In this document: positions 13,920-21,188 of the stretch, piece by piece
How positions within the stretch are numbered: the first letter of the stretch is position 1
How the letters are laid out: each line of letters opens with the position of its first letter
Source: Lachnoclostridium sp. UBA7122
Lineage (GTDB): Bacteria > Bacillota > Clostridia > Lachnospirales > Lachnospiraceae
Direction of reading: 5' to 3'
DNA length: 21,188 nt
Assembly (NCBI GenBank): GCA_002493085.1
Contig: DKXQ01000169.1
Location: 1-21,188, forward strand
The notes under the pieces: generated by a model
Seen by the model: the letters and a program-made list of their open reading frames with translations, nothing else
Databases searched by the model: none
Told to the model about the DNA's origin: nothing
Program-made: the position numbers and the translations under genes

Positions 13920-14606
13920 GTGAACCATATCATGATAGATTTGGAAATGAATAAAATAGAACGCCAGTATCATGGCGATAAAAAACTGTCCAGTGAGCTT
14001 ATAGAGATTGGCGCTGTAAAGATGAACAGCAGATTTGATGTTATTGATAAGTACCAGACTTATGTAAGTCCTTCATTTGGAAAGATGAACAGCAGGATAA
14101 TTAAACTTACAGGGATTACAGATGATAAACTTAAAGGAGCACCAGACTTTTTTAAGGCGCTTGATAATTTTAGCAAATGGATAGGCAGCGAAAAAACAGT
14201 TTTTTATTCATGGAGCATGTCTGATATACACCAGTTCCAGGTAGAAGCAGGTTTTAAGGGATATAAAGGAAAGATAATAGACAGGATGGCTTCTAACTGG
14301 GTAGATTTCCAGTCAGAATATAGTAAGCTTTTAAAGATAGAGAAAAAATTTAAGTTAAAACAGGCAGTACAGGCAGCGGATTATAAATTTACAGGAGCAG
14401 AGCATACAGCACTTTCAGATGCTGTAAATACTGCAGAAATACTCCGTCTTTCTAAAAACCCTGAAGAATTTGAACGTGTAATGAAACCTGTACTTGATTT
14501 ATTCAGGCCAGAGAAAAAAGGAAGTACACTTCTTGATATGTGTCCAGAGTTTTTTGCTGATGCACTAGGTGTTGTCCCTGCCACGCAGAATGAACATAAT
14601 AACTGA
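13920..14606 (+). CDS. DEDDh 3'-5' exonuclease (KapD/ERI-1-like)
   Basis: A 228-residue RNase T/DnaQ-fold exonuclease without polymerase fusion. All catalytic residues are visible: ExoI D7-L-E9 (MIDLEMNK), ExoII D102 (SMSDIHQF) and ExoIII H162-x4-D167 (HTALSD), the DEDDh pattern that binds two metal ions and removes nucleotides from 3' ends. The overall layout (LIEIGAVKM, YVSP, TGITDD) resembles the KapD/ERI-1 subfamily rather than DnaQ. The substrate, RNA or DNA, cannot be told from sequence. The start chosen is GTG 13920, 7 nt after GAAGGAAG; the in-frame GTG 13902 would leave almost no leader. The 3' end overlaps the convergent EamA gene by 42 bp. Confidence 0.88.
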   Translation: MNHIMIDLEMNKIERQYHGDKKLSSELIEIGAVKMNSRFDVIDKYQTYVSPSFGKMNSRIIKLTGITDDKLKGAPDFFKALDNFSKWIGSEKTVFYSWSMSDIHQFQVEAGFKGYKGKIIDRMASNWVDFQSEYSKLLKIEKKFKLKQAVQAADYKFTGAEHTALSDAVNTAEILRLSKNPEEFERVMKPVLDLFRPEKKGSTLLDMCPEFFADALGVVPATQNEHNN

Positions 14607-15425
14607 AGCGCCTATTATAATTATATAGCCAGCATAGCTGGCAATACCGGGTATTTCATTTATAAATAAAAAACCAAGTATTCCTGCAAATATTACCTGG
14701 GAATAGTCATAAACTGAAAGTTCACTTGCAGGTGCATAAGTGTAGGCAGATGTAATTGAAAACTGTCCTCCTGTGGCAGCAAGCCCTGCCAGAATAAGAA
14801 ATACAAGCTGTTTAAAATCCATAGGTGTATAATCTATAGCAAAAAATGGAAGTGAGCAAAGGCATGAAAACACTGAAAAGATAAATACAACCAGATTGCC
14901 AGGAACGCCTCTGCCGGTTGTCTTACGCAGGATGGTATAAGCCATCCCTGCACTCATACCACTTAAAAGTCCTATAAGTGCAGGAAATGATACTATACCA
15001 TTGCCTCCTGGTTTTAAAATAAACAGTGTGCCAGCGAAAGCTGCACATACACAGGCAAGCTGGTAAGGCTTTGCTTTTTCCTTTAATATAAAGTAAGAGA
15101 ACAGTATTGCAAAAAAAGGTGAAAGTTTATTAAGCATTGACGCATCAGAAATATTCAGATGGTCAATGGCATAAAAGTTAAAGAATATACCAAGTGTGCC
15201 AAAAAGTGAACGAAAGAACACCAGATGCCAGTTTCCTTTGCATCTGGACAGACTTACGTGGTTTTTTAACAGTAATGCCAGTGAAAAAATTATTGCTACA
15301 GCATTTCTGAAAAATGCTTTCTGGAAAGTTGGGATATCACCCGACATTTTTACAAATAAATTCATAAGTGCAAAGAAAAAAGCTGCACATATGATACACA
15401 ATATTCCTTTGTTTCTTTCTTTCAT
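14565..15425 (-). CDS. EamA/DMT family transporter
   Basis: A 286-residue polytopic membrane protein of the drug/metabolite transporter superfamily. Two EamA repeats of five membrane segments each are visible (about residues 8-138 and 150-280), each beginning with a small-residue-rich helix and ending in a conserved glutamate segment (FILKEKAKPYQL; FINEIPG). Such proteins export or import amino acids, nucleosides or other metabolites; the substrate here is unknown. The stop lies inside the end of the exonuclease gene. AAGGAA lies about 10 nt before ATG. It follows the protease gene by 42 bp on the same strand with no strong terminator between, so cotranscription is possible though functionally unexplained. 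Confidence 0.9.
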   Translation of the reverse strand: MKERNKGILCIICAAFFFALMNLFVKMSGDIPTFQKAFFRNAVAIIFSLALLLKNHVSLSRCKGNWHLVFFRSLFGTLGIFFNFYAIDHLNISDASMLNKLSPFFAILFSYFILKEKAKPYQLACVCAAFAGTLFILKPGGNGIVSFPALIGLLSGMSAGMAYTILRKTTGRGVPGNLVVFIFSVFSCLCSLPFFAIDYTPMDFKQLVFLILAGLAATGGQFSITSAYTYAPASELSVYDYSQVIFAGILGFLFINEIPGIASYAGYIIIIGASVIMFILRGRDNT

Positions 15426-15467
15426 ATTCCATTATTCCTTATTATTCTAAGATAAAAACATAACATC

Positions 15468-17780
15468 CTATCTTACAATAACCACTAAAGAAGTTTTCTT
15501 GTTATTATATGTTTTTACTGTGATTACCGCCCTGCCTTTTTTAACTGCGGTAACTTTACCATTTTTATTTACTTTTGCTATATTTTTATTAGAAGAAGAG
15601 TATGTAAAATGATAACTTGCGCATCCGCTGGGAATGTTGGCAGAAATCTTAAAAGTCTGGCCCTTTTTTAACTTTTTACGTGCTGATACACTAAGGCTGA
15701 CTCTGGATGGTGCTTTCTTAACTACAATTTTTATATATGCTGGTTCTCCTCTGTCTATAGAAGCCGTTATAAATGCAATGCCAACAGATTTTGCAGTAAC
15801 TACGCCTGAACTGTCAACCACAGCTACATTATTATTATTGCTTGTGTATATTATATCATCTTTTGACATATTTGATAAGGCATTGTCTAAAGATATACTG
15901 AGTTTATAGTTTTCATTTTTGCCTAAAACAACGGTATCCCTGGATATTCTGACTTTTGTCTGTACAAATGTGCCAGAACCAGACGGGGCAGGAGTAACTA
16001 TTGCAGCAGGAGTTTCTGTTACAGCAGGAGTTTGTGTTGCAGCAGGAGCTTCTGTTATTGCAGGAGCAGTTGTTGCAGCAGGTGCTTTTGTTATTGCAGG
16101 AGCAGTTGTTGCAACAGGTGTTTGTGTTGGAACACTGGCACTGCTCTTATTTAAGTCAGTTGTAAATGCTTTTAGACATATATTATTATATCCATCTGAA
16201 TATGCGTCATGCCACTTGCCATTCAGATAATAATAGCTTTGCCCTTTTTTAGATGAATAGCTGTATTTAATGCCATTTGAAACTACTGTCTGTCCTTCTA
16301 TTGGCATATATGCCTGGTTTCCTGTAGAAGAGTTGTATTTATATGTTATTACTACAGAAAATTTTTCACCAGGATTTAATGTACATTCTGATGATAGAGG
16401 TATAGTATGGTATCCACTTAATTTTGCAGTGCCATTTGTTGTACATTCTTTTACAAGAGTCCCATTTTCAGGAGAGCTGCCAGATACATTTTTATATATC
16501 TTAATATTGTACTTCTGGCCATCTGTAAGTGTATAGAATGAAACTGCTTTTAATGACTGTGCGCTTCCTTTGTCTGTTGTAAATACATTAGCAGCAGTTA
16601 TTTTTTTATTGGGGACATAAACTGTATCTCCATATCCTATGCCATCATACTGGTAGTTATGGTCATAGTTGGATACAGGCTCAATATCAAATGTAAATAT
16701 ATCACAGATGGATGGTTCATAATATGACAGCCAGAAATATCCATCATCATTATATTTTTCGCTGTAGCTGTTGGCAATAAGCCATGCACCGTTACCAGAA
16801 GGTTTTAATGCAAAATTATTTTTGGAGTAATTATCATCCCAGCCAATGATAGTTACACAGTGGTTAGCCATAGCCTGTGCCATTTTGCCACTATACCTTG
16901 TCTGGTAAAATGATATGCCATGCGGAGTATTCTTTTCAAATCCGCTTGTATCATAGTACATAGAGATATCCAGTGCACCATGTTTCATCAAAGCCTGTTT
17001 AATCTGTGCCCTTGAACTGTTGTCATAACATTCTGAATTCTGCAGGTGGGCTAAAGAATTATAGCGCATGCTCTCACCAGCATCAGACATGCTATTTGCC
17101 ATACTGCGTTCTTCATTAAGGCTGCCAGCTTTAAATGGGGCATTGTCTTCAGATTCAATACCTGACCACTGTGCAAGTGTAGTTATTGCAGTCAGCACAT
17201 TGCCACCTGCATCATATGCAAATGTTGAAGTACTTTTTCCCATTGATGGAAAGAATGGCGGGCGTATGCTTCCAGTACTTGAGATATTTGTAATATTGTC
17301 ACCATACATAGAATCAGACTTATTAGAAACACCATTGTATGAATACCATGCAAGATGGTTTTCTGAGAAATCAGTACTATCTGCATCTGTTGTTATATTG
17401 TTCAGGATTGCATTTGACTCAGAGGCTTTAATGGCAGCAAATGCCCAGCATGAGCCAGTTACACCCTGGTCTTTGACTGAGGTTTCAAGACCGTGTTCAC
17501 GCAAGTCGTATCTGGATGGAAGGTTTGCCGCTTTCCTTGATTTGTAATCCACTGTTTCCGAAGATGTATCAAGGTCATATTTTTCACCATTTTCATCAAT
17601 ATAGGAATATCTTAAAAGACCATTGTTATTGCTTTCTATAACCCTTGATAATACATGCAGCGTATCTTTGCTGCTATTATCTTGCCCTGATAAATCTGTA
17701 GCAGCGCTTACTGCTGTTGTATTTGCCAGTACAAGGCTTGCTGCTATAAGTTTACTTATATGTTTAAAATATTTTGTCAT
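15468..17780 (-). CDS. Secreted papain-family (C1A) cysteine protease with lectin-like and Big_2 domains
   Basis: A 770-residue exported protein. A signal peptide covers about residues 1-27 (basic start, hydrophobic core, cleavage near AVSA-AT). The papain-like domain (about 90-375) has oxyanion Q105 and nucleophile C111 in QGVTGSCWAF, catalytic H307 in NHCVTIIGWDD and N337 in WLIANSYS. A beta-rich region (about 378-540) resembles the lectin-like domain that follows many clostridial C1A proteases. A Pro/Thr/Ala-rich repetitive linker (about 546-600) and two Big_2-type Ig-like domains (about 605-690 and 695-770) follow, likely for cell-wall attachment. No LPXTG. AGAAAGGAG lies 7 nt before ATG. 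It is probably surface-bound and acts on host, dietary or bacterial proteins; the substrate is unknown. There is no obvious pro-domain beyond a segment of about 60 residues after the signal peptide. Confidence 0.93.
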   Translation of the reverse strand: MTKYFKHISKLIAASLVLANTTAVSAATDLSGQDNSSKDTLHVLSRVIESNNNGLLRYSYIDENGEKYDLDTSSETVDYKSRKAANLPSRYDLREHGLETSVKDQGVTGSCWAFAAIKASESNAILNNITTDADSTDFSENHLAWYSYNGVSNKSDSMYGDNITNISSTGSIRPPFFPSMGKSTSTFAYDAGGNVLTAITTLAQWSGIESEDNAPFKAGSLNEERSMANSMSDAGESMRYNSLAHLQNSECYDNSSRAQIKQALMKHGALDISMYYDTSGFEKNTPHGISFYQTRYSGKMAQAMANHCVTIIGWDDNYSKNNFALKPSGNGAWLIANSYSEKYNDDGYFWLSYYEPSICDIFTFDIEPVSNYDHNYQYDGIGYGDTVYVPNKKITAANVFTTDKGSAQSLKAVSFYTLTDGQKYNIKIYKNVSGSSPENGTLVKECTTNGTAKLSGYHTIPLSSECTLNPGEKFSVVITYKYNSSTGNQAYMPIEGQTVVSNGIKYSYSSKKGQSYYYLNGKWHDAYSDGYNNICLKAFTTDLNKSSASVPTQTPVATTAPAITKAPAATTAPAITEAPAATQTPAVTETPAAIVTPAPSGSGTFVQTKVRISRDTVVLGKNENYKLSISLDNALSNMSKDDIIYTSNNNNVAVVDSSGVVTAKSVGIAFITASIDRGEPAYIKIVVKKAPSRVSLSVSARKKLKKGQTFKISANIPSGCASYHFTYSSSNKNIAKVNKNGKVTAVKKGRAVITVKTYNNKKTSLVVIVR
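15985..16130 (-). repeat. Tandem repeat encoding the Pro/Thr/Ala linker of the protease
   Basis: Degenerate tandem units of 12 codons: the 36-bp period is clearest where GTTATTGCAGGAGCAGTTGT recurs at 16054 and 16090. On the coding strand it gives APAITKAPAATT and APAITEAPAATQ with related flanks. It is probably prone to copy-number change by slippage. Confidence 0.85.
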
Positions 17781-17831
17781 ATACAGCTCCTTTCTGAATT
17801 TATTAATATTTTGTTAATGTTGCATAATTCA

Positions 17832-17860
17832 TTGAGATAAATTGTTTTATGTGATATAAT
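17832..17860 (+). promoter_or_regulatory. Sigma-A promoter of the DUF368 / AI-2E gene pair
   Basis: TTGAGA (17832-17837), a 17-bp spacer and a perfect TATAAT (17855-17860), preceded by TGA (extended -10). The start near 17867 gives a long leader of about 125 nt before the DUF368 gene, containing the palindrome at 17914-17926. Confidence 0.8.
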
Positions 17861-17913
17861 TCTAAAATCTTTATATATGTAATAAATTAGATTAAACTTA
17901 CAAGAATAGTGTG

Positions 17914-17926
17914 GCAAAAATTTTGC
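17914..17926. other. 13-bp palindrome in the divergent intergenic region
   Basis: GCAAAAATTTTGC is a perfect palindrome centred on one A, between the protease (minus) and the DUF368 gene (plus). It lies immediately next to a minus-strand TTGACA (17936-17931) that has only a TATTCT at 22 bp. It could be an operator for the protease gene or chance in AT-rich DNA; no protein can be named. Confidence 0.3.
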
Positions 17927-17990
17927 AAAATGTCAAATTTTATGTGACCATATTTTATTCTTGGGAATTTTTAATGGAAGGAAAACAGCT

Positions 17991-18839
17991 ATGAAATTTT
18001 TTAAGGATATTTTAAAGGGTGTTGTAATAGGAGTTGCCAATGCAATACCTGGTGTGAGTGGTGGTACAATGATGGTATCTATGGGAGTCTATGATGACAT
18101 AATATATTGTATAACCCATCTGTTTAAACAAATGAAAAAAAGCGTATTAATTTTGTTGCCATACTTTATAGGAATGGCAGCAGGGATTGTCGGGCTTGCA
18201 TTTTCTATTAAGTCGCTGTATGCAAACTTTCCGTTCCAGACCAGCATGGTTTTTATAGGCCTGATTATTGGAGGTGTTCCTATGCTGTATGGACACGTGA
18301 AAAAAACTACTATTAAAATAGTGCATATACTGCTGTTTCTGTTCTTTTTTGCAGCAATTATAGCTATGGAGTATTTTGGAGGCAACGGCAAGGATGTAAT
18401 ACTTAGCGTGGATATTATTTCAATAGTAAAAATATTTCTAATAGGAATTCTTGCATCTGCCACAATGGTAATCCCTGGTGTAAGCGGTTCAATGATGCTT
18501 ATGATACTTGGATATTATAATCCAATTATAAACGCAATCACAGACTTTATTACAGCTTTAGCAAACCGCAGGTGGAACACAATATTAAATATATGTGGCT
18601 CTCTTGTCCCATTTGGACTTGGCGTGGTTATTGGAATTTTTGCAATAGCTAAAATTATAGAGATTTTATTAAAACATTTTGAAGCACATACATATTGTGC
18701 AATATTAGGGCTTGTAATGTCATCACCAGTTGTAATTCTTATGGGCACTGACATGGCAGGTATTAATATTGTAGCAATAGTAACTGGTGTTATCTGTCTT
18801 ATAGCTGGAACACTTGCAGCGAGGCAGCTTGGCAAATAG
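17991..18839 (+). CDS. DUF368 family (PopT-like) undecaprenyl-phosphate transporter
   Basis: A 282-residue polytopic membrane protein of about eight segments. The DUF368 hallmark is present twice as an internal repeat: AIPGVSGGT near residues 18-26 and VIPGVSGSM near 163-171, pointing to two inverted halves. DUF368 proteins (PopT) have been shown to return undecaprenyl phosphate from the outer to the inner face of the membrane for reuse in peptidoglycan and teichoic acid synthesis, in parallel with DedA-family UptA. The assignment by family is firm; transport by this protein is inferred. ATG 17991 follows GGAAGGA by 8 nt; the upstream in-frame TTG 17961 lacks an RBS. It is 15 nt from the following AI-2E family gene and shares its promoter. 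Confidence 0.92.
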   Translation: MKFFKDILKGVVIGVANAIPGVSGGTMMVSMGVYDDIIYCITHLFKQMKKSVLILLPYFIGMAAGIVGLAFSIKSLYANFPFQTSMVFIGLIIGGVPMLYGHVKKTTIKIVHILLFLFFFAAIIAMEYFGGNGKDVILSVDIISIVKIFLIGILASATMVIPGVSGSMMLMILGYYNPIINAITDFITALANRRWNTILNICGSLVPFGLGVVIGIFAIAKIIEILLKHFEAHTYCAILGLVMSSPVVILMGTDMAGINIVAIVTGVICLIAGTLAARQLGK

Positions 18840-18854
18840 ATTGGAGTGCTTATT

Positions 18855-19985
18855 ATGGAAGAAGAAATTAAAAAAGAGATACACAAAAGGATATTTGTAC
18901 ATCTTGCAATAATTATATCCGGACTGCTGTTACTGGTCTTTGCCTTGCCAGTACTGGCTAGGTTCTTTGCACCACTTATTGTGGCATGGATTATTGCAAT
19001 GATGGCAAACCCGCCTGTACGTTTTCTTGAAAAAAGAATTAAGATAATGCGCAAACATGGCTCTGCTATTGTAATTATACTTGTAATTATTGCAATAATT
19101 GCGCTGTTATATGTAGTGGCAGGCACACTTTTTTCACAGATAAGTTCAATGATTGATACACTTCCTGATGTATATGAAAATGTACTGGATAATTTACAGG
19201 AATTTATAGGAGCCCTTCATAAGAAATACAATATTATACCTGCTAACATTAACAAAATTTTTTCAGATAATGAAAGTAAAATAAATGACTATATACTTGC
19301 AATGCTTAATTCAATACAGAGCCCTGTTTCTACAGTAAGTTCAGTAGCAAGCTCACTTATAGATATATTTATCATTTCAATTCTTACATTAATGCTTGCC
19401 TACTTTTTCACTGCTGGCCACGACAGGATAAAAGCGGCTGTAAAAAAATGTATGCCTGAGAGCATAAAGGCTTCAGCAGCATTAATAAAAAATACAGTAT
19501 TTACTGCAATAGGCGGGTACCTTAAAGCCTGCCTGCAGATTATGATAATTATGTTTCTTATTTTATTTTTATTTTTTGCAGTAATGAGGATAGACTATGC
19601 CCTTCCTATTGCCCTTATCACATCAATACTTGACTTTCTGCCATTTATTGGGACAGGCTTTGTGCTTATGCCATGGGCAGCGTATTCTGTGATTACAGGT
19701 GAATACCTGAAGGCAGTAGTACTTATGTCATCATATTTTGTGACAATGCTTGTCCGCCGTCTGCTTGAACCAAAACTTGTAGGCGATAGCATAGGCATGA
19801 GCCCATTTCTGACACTTGTATCAATGTTTATTGGTTACAGGCTTATGGGGATGCTTGGACTGATAATAGGAATACCTGCCGGGATGATACTTAAAGAATT
19901 TTATGATGAAGGTCTTTTTAATAATACAATCAAGGGTATAAAGATTTTAGCAGGGGATATTAATGAGTATAGAAAATACTGGTAG
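18855..19985 (+). CDS. AI-2E family transporter / YtvI-like sporulation membrane protein
   Basis: A 376-residue polytopic membrane protein. Two N-terminal hydrophobic segments (about 14-48) and one near 68-92 are followed by a soluble amphipathic stretch (about 95-160) and then four to five segments (about 165-355). The C-terminal signature LEPKLVGDSIGMSPFLTLVSMFIG is split here over RRLLEPKLVGDSIG and MSPFLTLVSMFIGYR. The family was named for E. coli TqsA, but most members do not transport AI-2; in spore formers the YtvI subgroup is a sporulation integral membrane protein, and others are ion antiporters. The start is ATG 18855, 8 nt after GGAG. It ends inside a strong bidirectional terminator. 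Confidence 0.9.
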   Translation: MEEEIKKEIHKRIFVHLAIIISGLLLLVFALPVLARFFAPLIVAWIIAMMANPPVRFLEKRIKIMRKHGSAIVIILVIIAIIALLYVVAGTLFSQISSMIDTLPDVYENVLDNLQEFIGALHKKYNIIPANINKIFSDNESKINDYILAMLNSIQSPVSTVSSVASSLIDIFIISILTLMLAYFFTAGHDRIKAAVKKCMPESIKASAALIKNTVFTAIGGYLKACLQIMIIMFLILFLFFAVMRIDYALPIALITSILDFLPFIGTGFVLMPWAAYSVITGEYLKAVVLMSSYFVTMLVRRLLEPKLVGDSIGMSPFLTLVSMFIGYRLMGMLGLIIGIPAGMILKEFYDEGLFNNTIKGIKILAGDINEYRKYW

Positions 19986-20015
19986 TGTGCTGTACAGGCA
20001 CACTGCCAGTATTTT
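19973..20015. terminator. Strong bidirectional terminator between convergent genes
   Basis: AAAATACTGGTAGTGTGC (19973-19990) pairs with GCACACTGCCAGTATTTT (19998-20015): 18 pairs with one T-G wobble, 7-nt loop. The stop codon of the AI-2E gene (19983-19985) lies inside the 5' arm. A/T flanks serve both strands, so it also ends the VanZ-like transcript. Confidence 0.93.
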
Positions 20016-20029
20016 AGTATATCTATGCA

Positions 20030-20899
20030 TCAGAACTGGAGTTTTTTCTGCTGGTGGTTTCTGTCAGTTGTAAAGTCACGTGTTGCAAATGACAGGAACA
20101 GACTGTTCATTATCTGGTAAATTACAATTCCAACCACAGTACCAAGCATAAAGATAACATAGTCATCTATAGCTCCCCTGCCAAGTCCTGTAAGATGTTG
20201 TATAACTTCAAGCATAAGAGGGAATATTAAATATACAAGAAGCTGCAGTATAAAAGGAAACTGCTTGAGGTAGACTCTTGTAAAATAGCCAAATGGTATT
20301 CCAAAACATGCTATCTCTGTTATATAAATTATTATTGGAACCAGGCTCTGGTTTGTCCTGATAACTGTTTCTATATACTCAGCTGTTGCCATAAATGGTA
20401 CAAATACTTTTGCACCAAATACAGGTGCATCATATGGCGGGATAAAAGGCGTAATAAAATACTGTTTAAGTATGGCAAGTGCATATATTACTATAAAGAA
20501 CTTGCTCATCCTGTGGAAAAACAAATTAAAATCATCAAAACGCGGGCCTCTGTCCAGCAAATCCCTTAAACAGCAGTAAATAAAAGGTATAACCCAGTTA
20601 AGCAGGATAAGCGCTATAATTGAGAAATCGTATTTTAACCACTGGTTTGGCTGTATAACATATACTACTACACAAAATGCAATAGAAGTTATTACCATAA
20701 ACGATGCGTGAATAAAGTTGTAATCATAGTTCAGTGATGATTCAAGAAAGAAATGCGACAGGCACACTGAACATACCATAGAAAACAAAATTACAACAAA
20801 ACGCTGCGGAACGAAGTAGTATATGCATACTTCCATTATAAAGCATAAAAGGCTTAAAAGAATTACAAGGCTGCTGATGTTAACTGACTGTTTGTTCAT
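20030..20899 (-). CDS. VanZ-like membrane protein
   Basis: A 289-residue polytopic membrane protein with about seven to eight hydrophobic segments. The C-terminal 120 residues show the VanZ pattern: PFMATAEYI, then IPFGYFTRVYL, then LMLEVIQHLTGLGRGAIDDYVIFMLG, here given as separate parts of that conserved stretch. VanZ gives low-level teicoplanin resistance in the VanA cluster, but most relatives have unknown roles in the envelope; no van genes are near. ATG 20899 is the first possible start, since TAA lies three codons upstream. No ribosome binding site lies at normal distance; the nearest GAGGAG is 39 nt upstream (20944-20939), with a hairpin between. The N-terminal 130 residues are not recognised. 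Confidence 0.85.
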   Translation of the reverse strand: MNKQSVNISSLVILLSLLCFIMEVCIYYFVPQRFVVILFSMVCSVCLSHFFLESSLNYDYNFIHASFMVITSIAFCVVVYVIQPNQWLKYDFSIIALILLNWVIPFIYCCLRDLLDRGPRFDDFNLFFHRMSKFFIVIYALAILKQYFITPFIPPYDAPVFGAKVFVPFMATAEYIETVIRTNQSLVPIIIYITEIACFGIPFGYFTRVYLKQFPFILQLLVYLIFPLMLEVIQHLTGLGRGAIDDYVIFMLGTVVGIVIYQIMNSLFLSFATRDFTTDRNHQQKKLQF

Positions 20900-20912
20900 A
20901 ATTAATTAGCAA

Positions 20913-20931
20913 GGAAGCTGCGCTAGCTTCC
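20913..20931 (-). promoter_or_regulatory. Hairpin between ribosome binding site and start of the VanZ-like gene
   Basis: GGAAGCT and AGCTTCC (7 bp, 5-nt loop) form a perfect hairpin located after the GAGGAG at 20944-20939 and 13 nt before the start codon on the minus strand. Folding shortens the RBS-to-start path from 39 to about 20 nt. Confidence 0.5.
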
Positions 20932-20956
20932 CTATATTCTCCTCTCTGTTAAATTA

Positions 20957-20994
20957 TGCCAGCACAATACCCTTAAGTCCCCTGCTGGCAAGGG
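20957..20994 (-). promoter_or_regulatory. Pseudoknot-like element in the leader of the VanZ-like gene
   Basis: The 8-bp inverted repeat TGCCAGCA/TGCTGGCA (20957-20964, 20983-20990) is interleaved with CCCTT/AAGGG (20970-20974, 20990-20994). The order is a, b, a', b', as in an H-type pseudoknot; the two helices share base 20990. It lies in the predicted 130-nt minus-strand leader just before GAGAGGAG. I do not recognise it as a known riboswitch class. Confidence 0.4.
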
Positions 20995-21035
20995 AATGTG
21001 TAATTGGCCATTATGTGGTTTAACGCTGTTTTATT

Positions 21036-21064
21036 AGTATACCACACTTTTTGATATATGTGGA
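21036..21064 (-). promoter_or_regulatory. Putative promoter of the VanZ-like gene
   Basis: On the minus strand, TCCACA (21064-21059), a 17-bp spacer and TATACT (21041-21036), with TGG before it as extended -10. Transcription would start near 21029, about 130 nt before the start codon. Confidence 0.6.
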
Positions 21065-21107
21065 CGTTATTTTTAAAAAACTGCAAAAATTATTTTTTAA
21101 AAATCAC

Positions 21108-21136
21108 TTGACATAATTTGCAATATCTGGTATATT
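21108..21136 (+). promoter_or_regulatory. Strong sigma-A promoter of a tRNA operon
   Basis: TTGACA (21108-21113), a 17-bp spacer and TATATT (21131-21136), with an A/T-rich tract directly upstream (about 21067-21104) that could act as an UP element. The start near 21143 is 27 nt before the tRNA. Confidence 0.85.
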
Positions 21137-21169
21137 TAACAAGTCGCAGTAATAAAGCACTATTTTTAT

Positions 21170-21188
21170 GGGATCTTAGCTCAGCTGG
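21170..21188 (+). tRNA. 5' end of a tRNA gene (partial, cut by window end)
   Basis: GGGATCT-TA-GCTCAGCTGG is a 5' acceptor strand, the two-base T-A spacer and the start of a D-arm. The anticodon is outside the window. It differs from the expected 5' end of the tRNA at the window start (GGGACCT), so it is not the same gene. Confidence 0.88.

Noticed and set aside
15985..16130. Possible CRISPR-like array in the protease gene
   Set aside because: The repeats are contiguous and in frame, encode a Pro/Thr/Ala linker, and have no unique spacers or cas genes nearby.
15919..16230. Plus-strand reading frame with a V/A/G repeat opposite the protease linker
   Set aside because: It is the complement of the Pro/Thr/Ala-encoding tandem repeat; no RBS and no promoter.
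18855..19985. Interpretation as an autoinducer-2 exporter for quorum sensing
   Set aside because: The family name derives from one E. coli member; nothing here (no luxS or lsr genes) supports AI-2 transport.
20973..21011. Twelve-codon minus-strand ORF in the leader of the VanZ-like gene, possible leader peptide
   Set aside because: No Shine-Dalgarno sequence before its ATG and no run of regulatory codons.

Overview
The window is a low-GC chromosomal segment of a spore-forming member of the Clostridia, most likely Lachnospiraceae. The evidence is the endospore genes (spoIIE, yabP, yabQ, a YtvI-type membrane protein), Firmicutes markers (veg, divIC, rqcP), strong AGGAGG-type ribosome binding sites, and a secreted papain-like protease with Big_2 domains of the kind common in gut Clostridia. 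The species cannot be named from the sequence. tRNA genes cut by the window edges lie at both ends.

Region 1 (1-8730, all +): the end of a tRNA and a complete tRNA-Leu(UAA) close a tRNA operon at a strong terminator. There follows the ancient Firmicutes block hup - rqcP(yabO) - yabP - yabQ - divIC - spoIIE - tilS - hpt - ftsH. It matches the B. subtilis yabO-ftsH neighbourhood, but yabR, yabS and yabT are absent. It combines nucleoid packaging, ribosome quality control, spore cortex/coat functions, the septal divisome, the sigma-F-activating phosphatase, tRNA-Ile lysidinylation, purine salvage and a membrane protease. Terminator-like hairpins lie between hup and rqcP and between rqcP and yabP. 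spoIIE has its own promoter with a 21-bp spacer and a 0A-like box, as expected for direct Spo0A control.

Region 2 (8731-13326, +): a four-gene unit with its own consensus promoter and a terminal hairpin. It encodes a SEC-C zinc-motif protein, a PAS-like histidine kinase with a C-terminal Hpt-like tail lacking histidine, a receiver/HD-GYP protein whose HD motif reads RD, and a CheA-like kinase with Hpt and ATPase domains but no CheW domain. This non-canonical phosphorelay is the most unusual system in the window. The ftsH-SEC-C gap may also hold a small C-rich RNA.

Region 3 (13327-20015): veg on the minus strand, a DEDDh 3'-5' exonuclease on the plus strand overlapping tail-to-tail with an EamA transporter, a secreted C1A protease on the minus strand, and, divergent from it, a DUF368 (PopT-like) undecaprenyl-phosphate transporter paired with an AI-2E/YtvI family membrane protein.

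Region 4 (20016-21188): a VanZ-like membrane protein on the minus strand with an unusual structured leader, divergent from a tRNA operon whose promoter and first bases close the window. No insertion sequence, prophage or CRISPR array is visible, and every gene is compatible with vertical inheritance.
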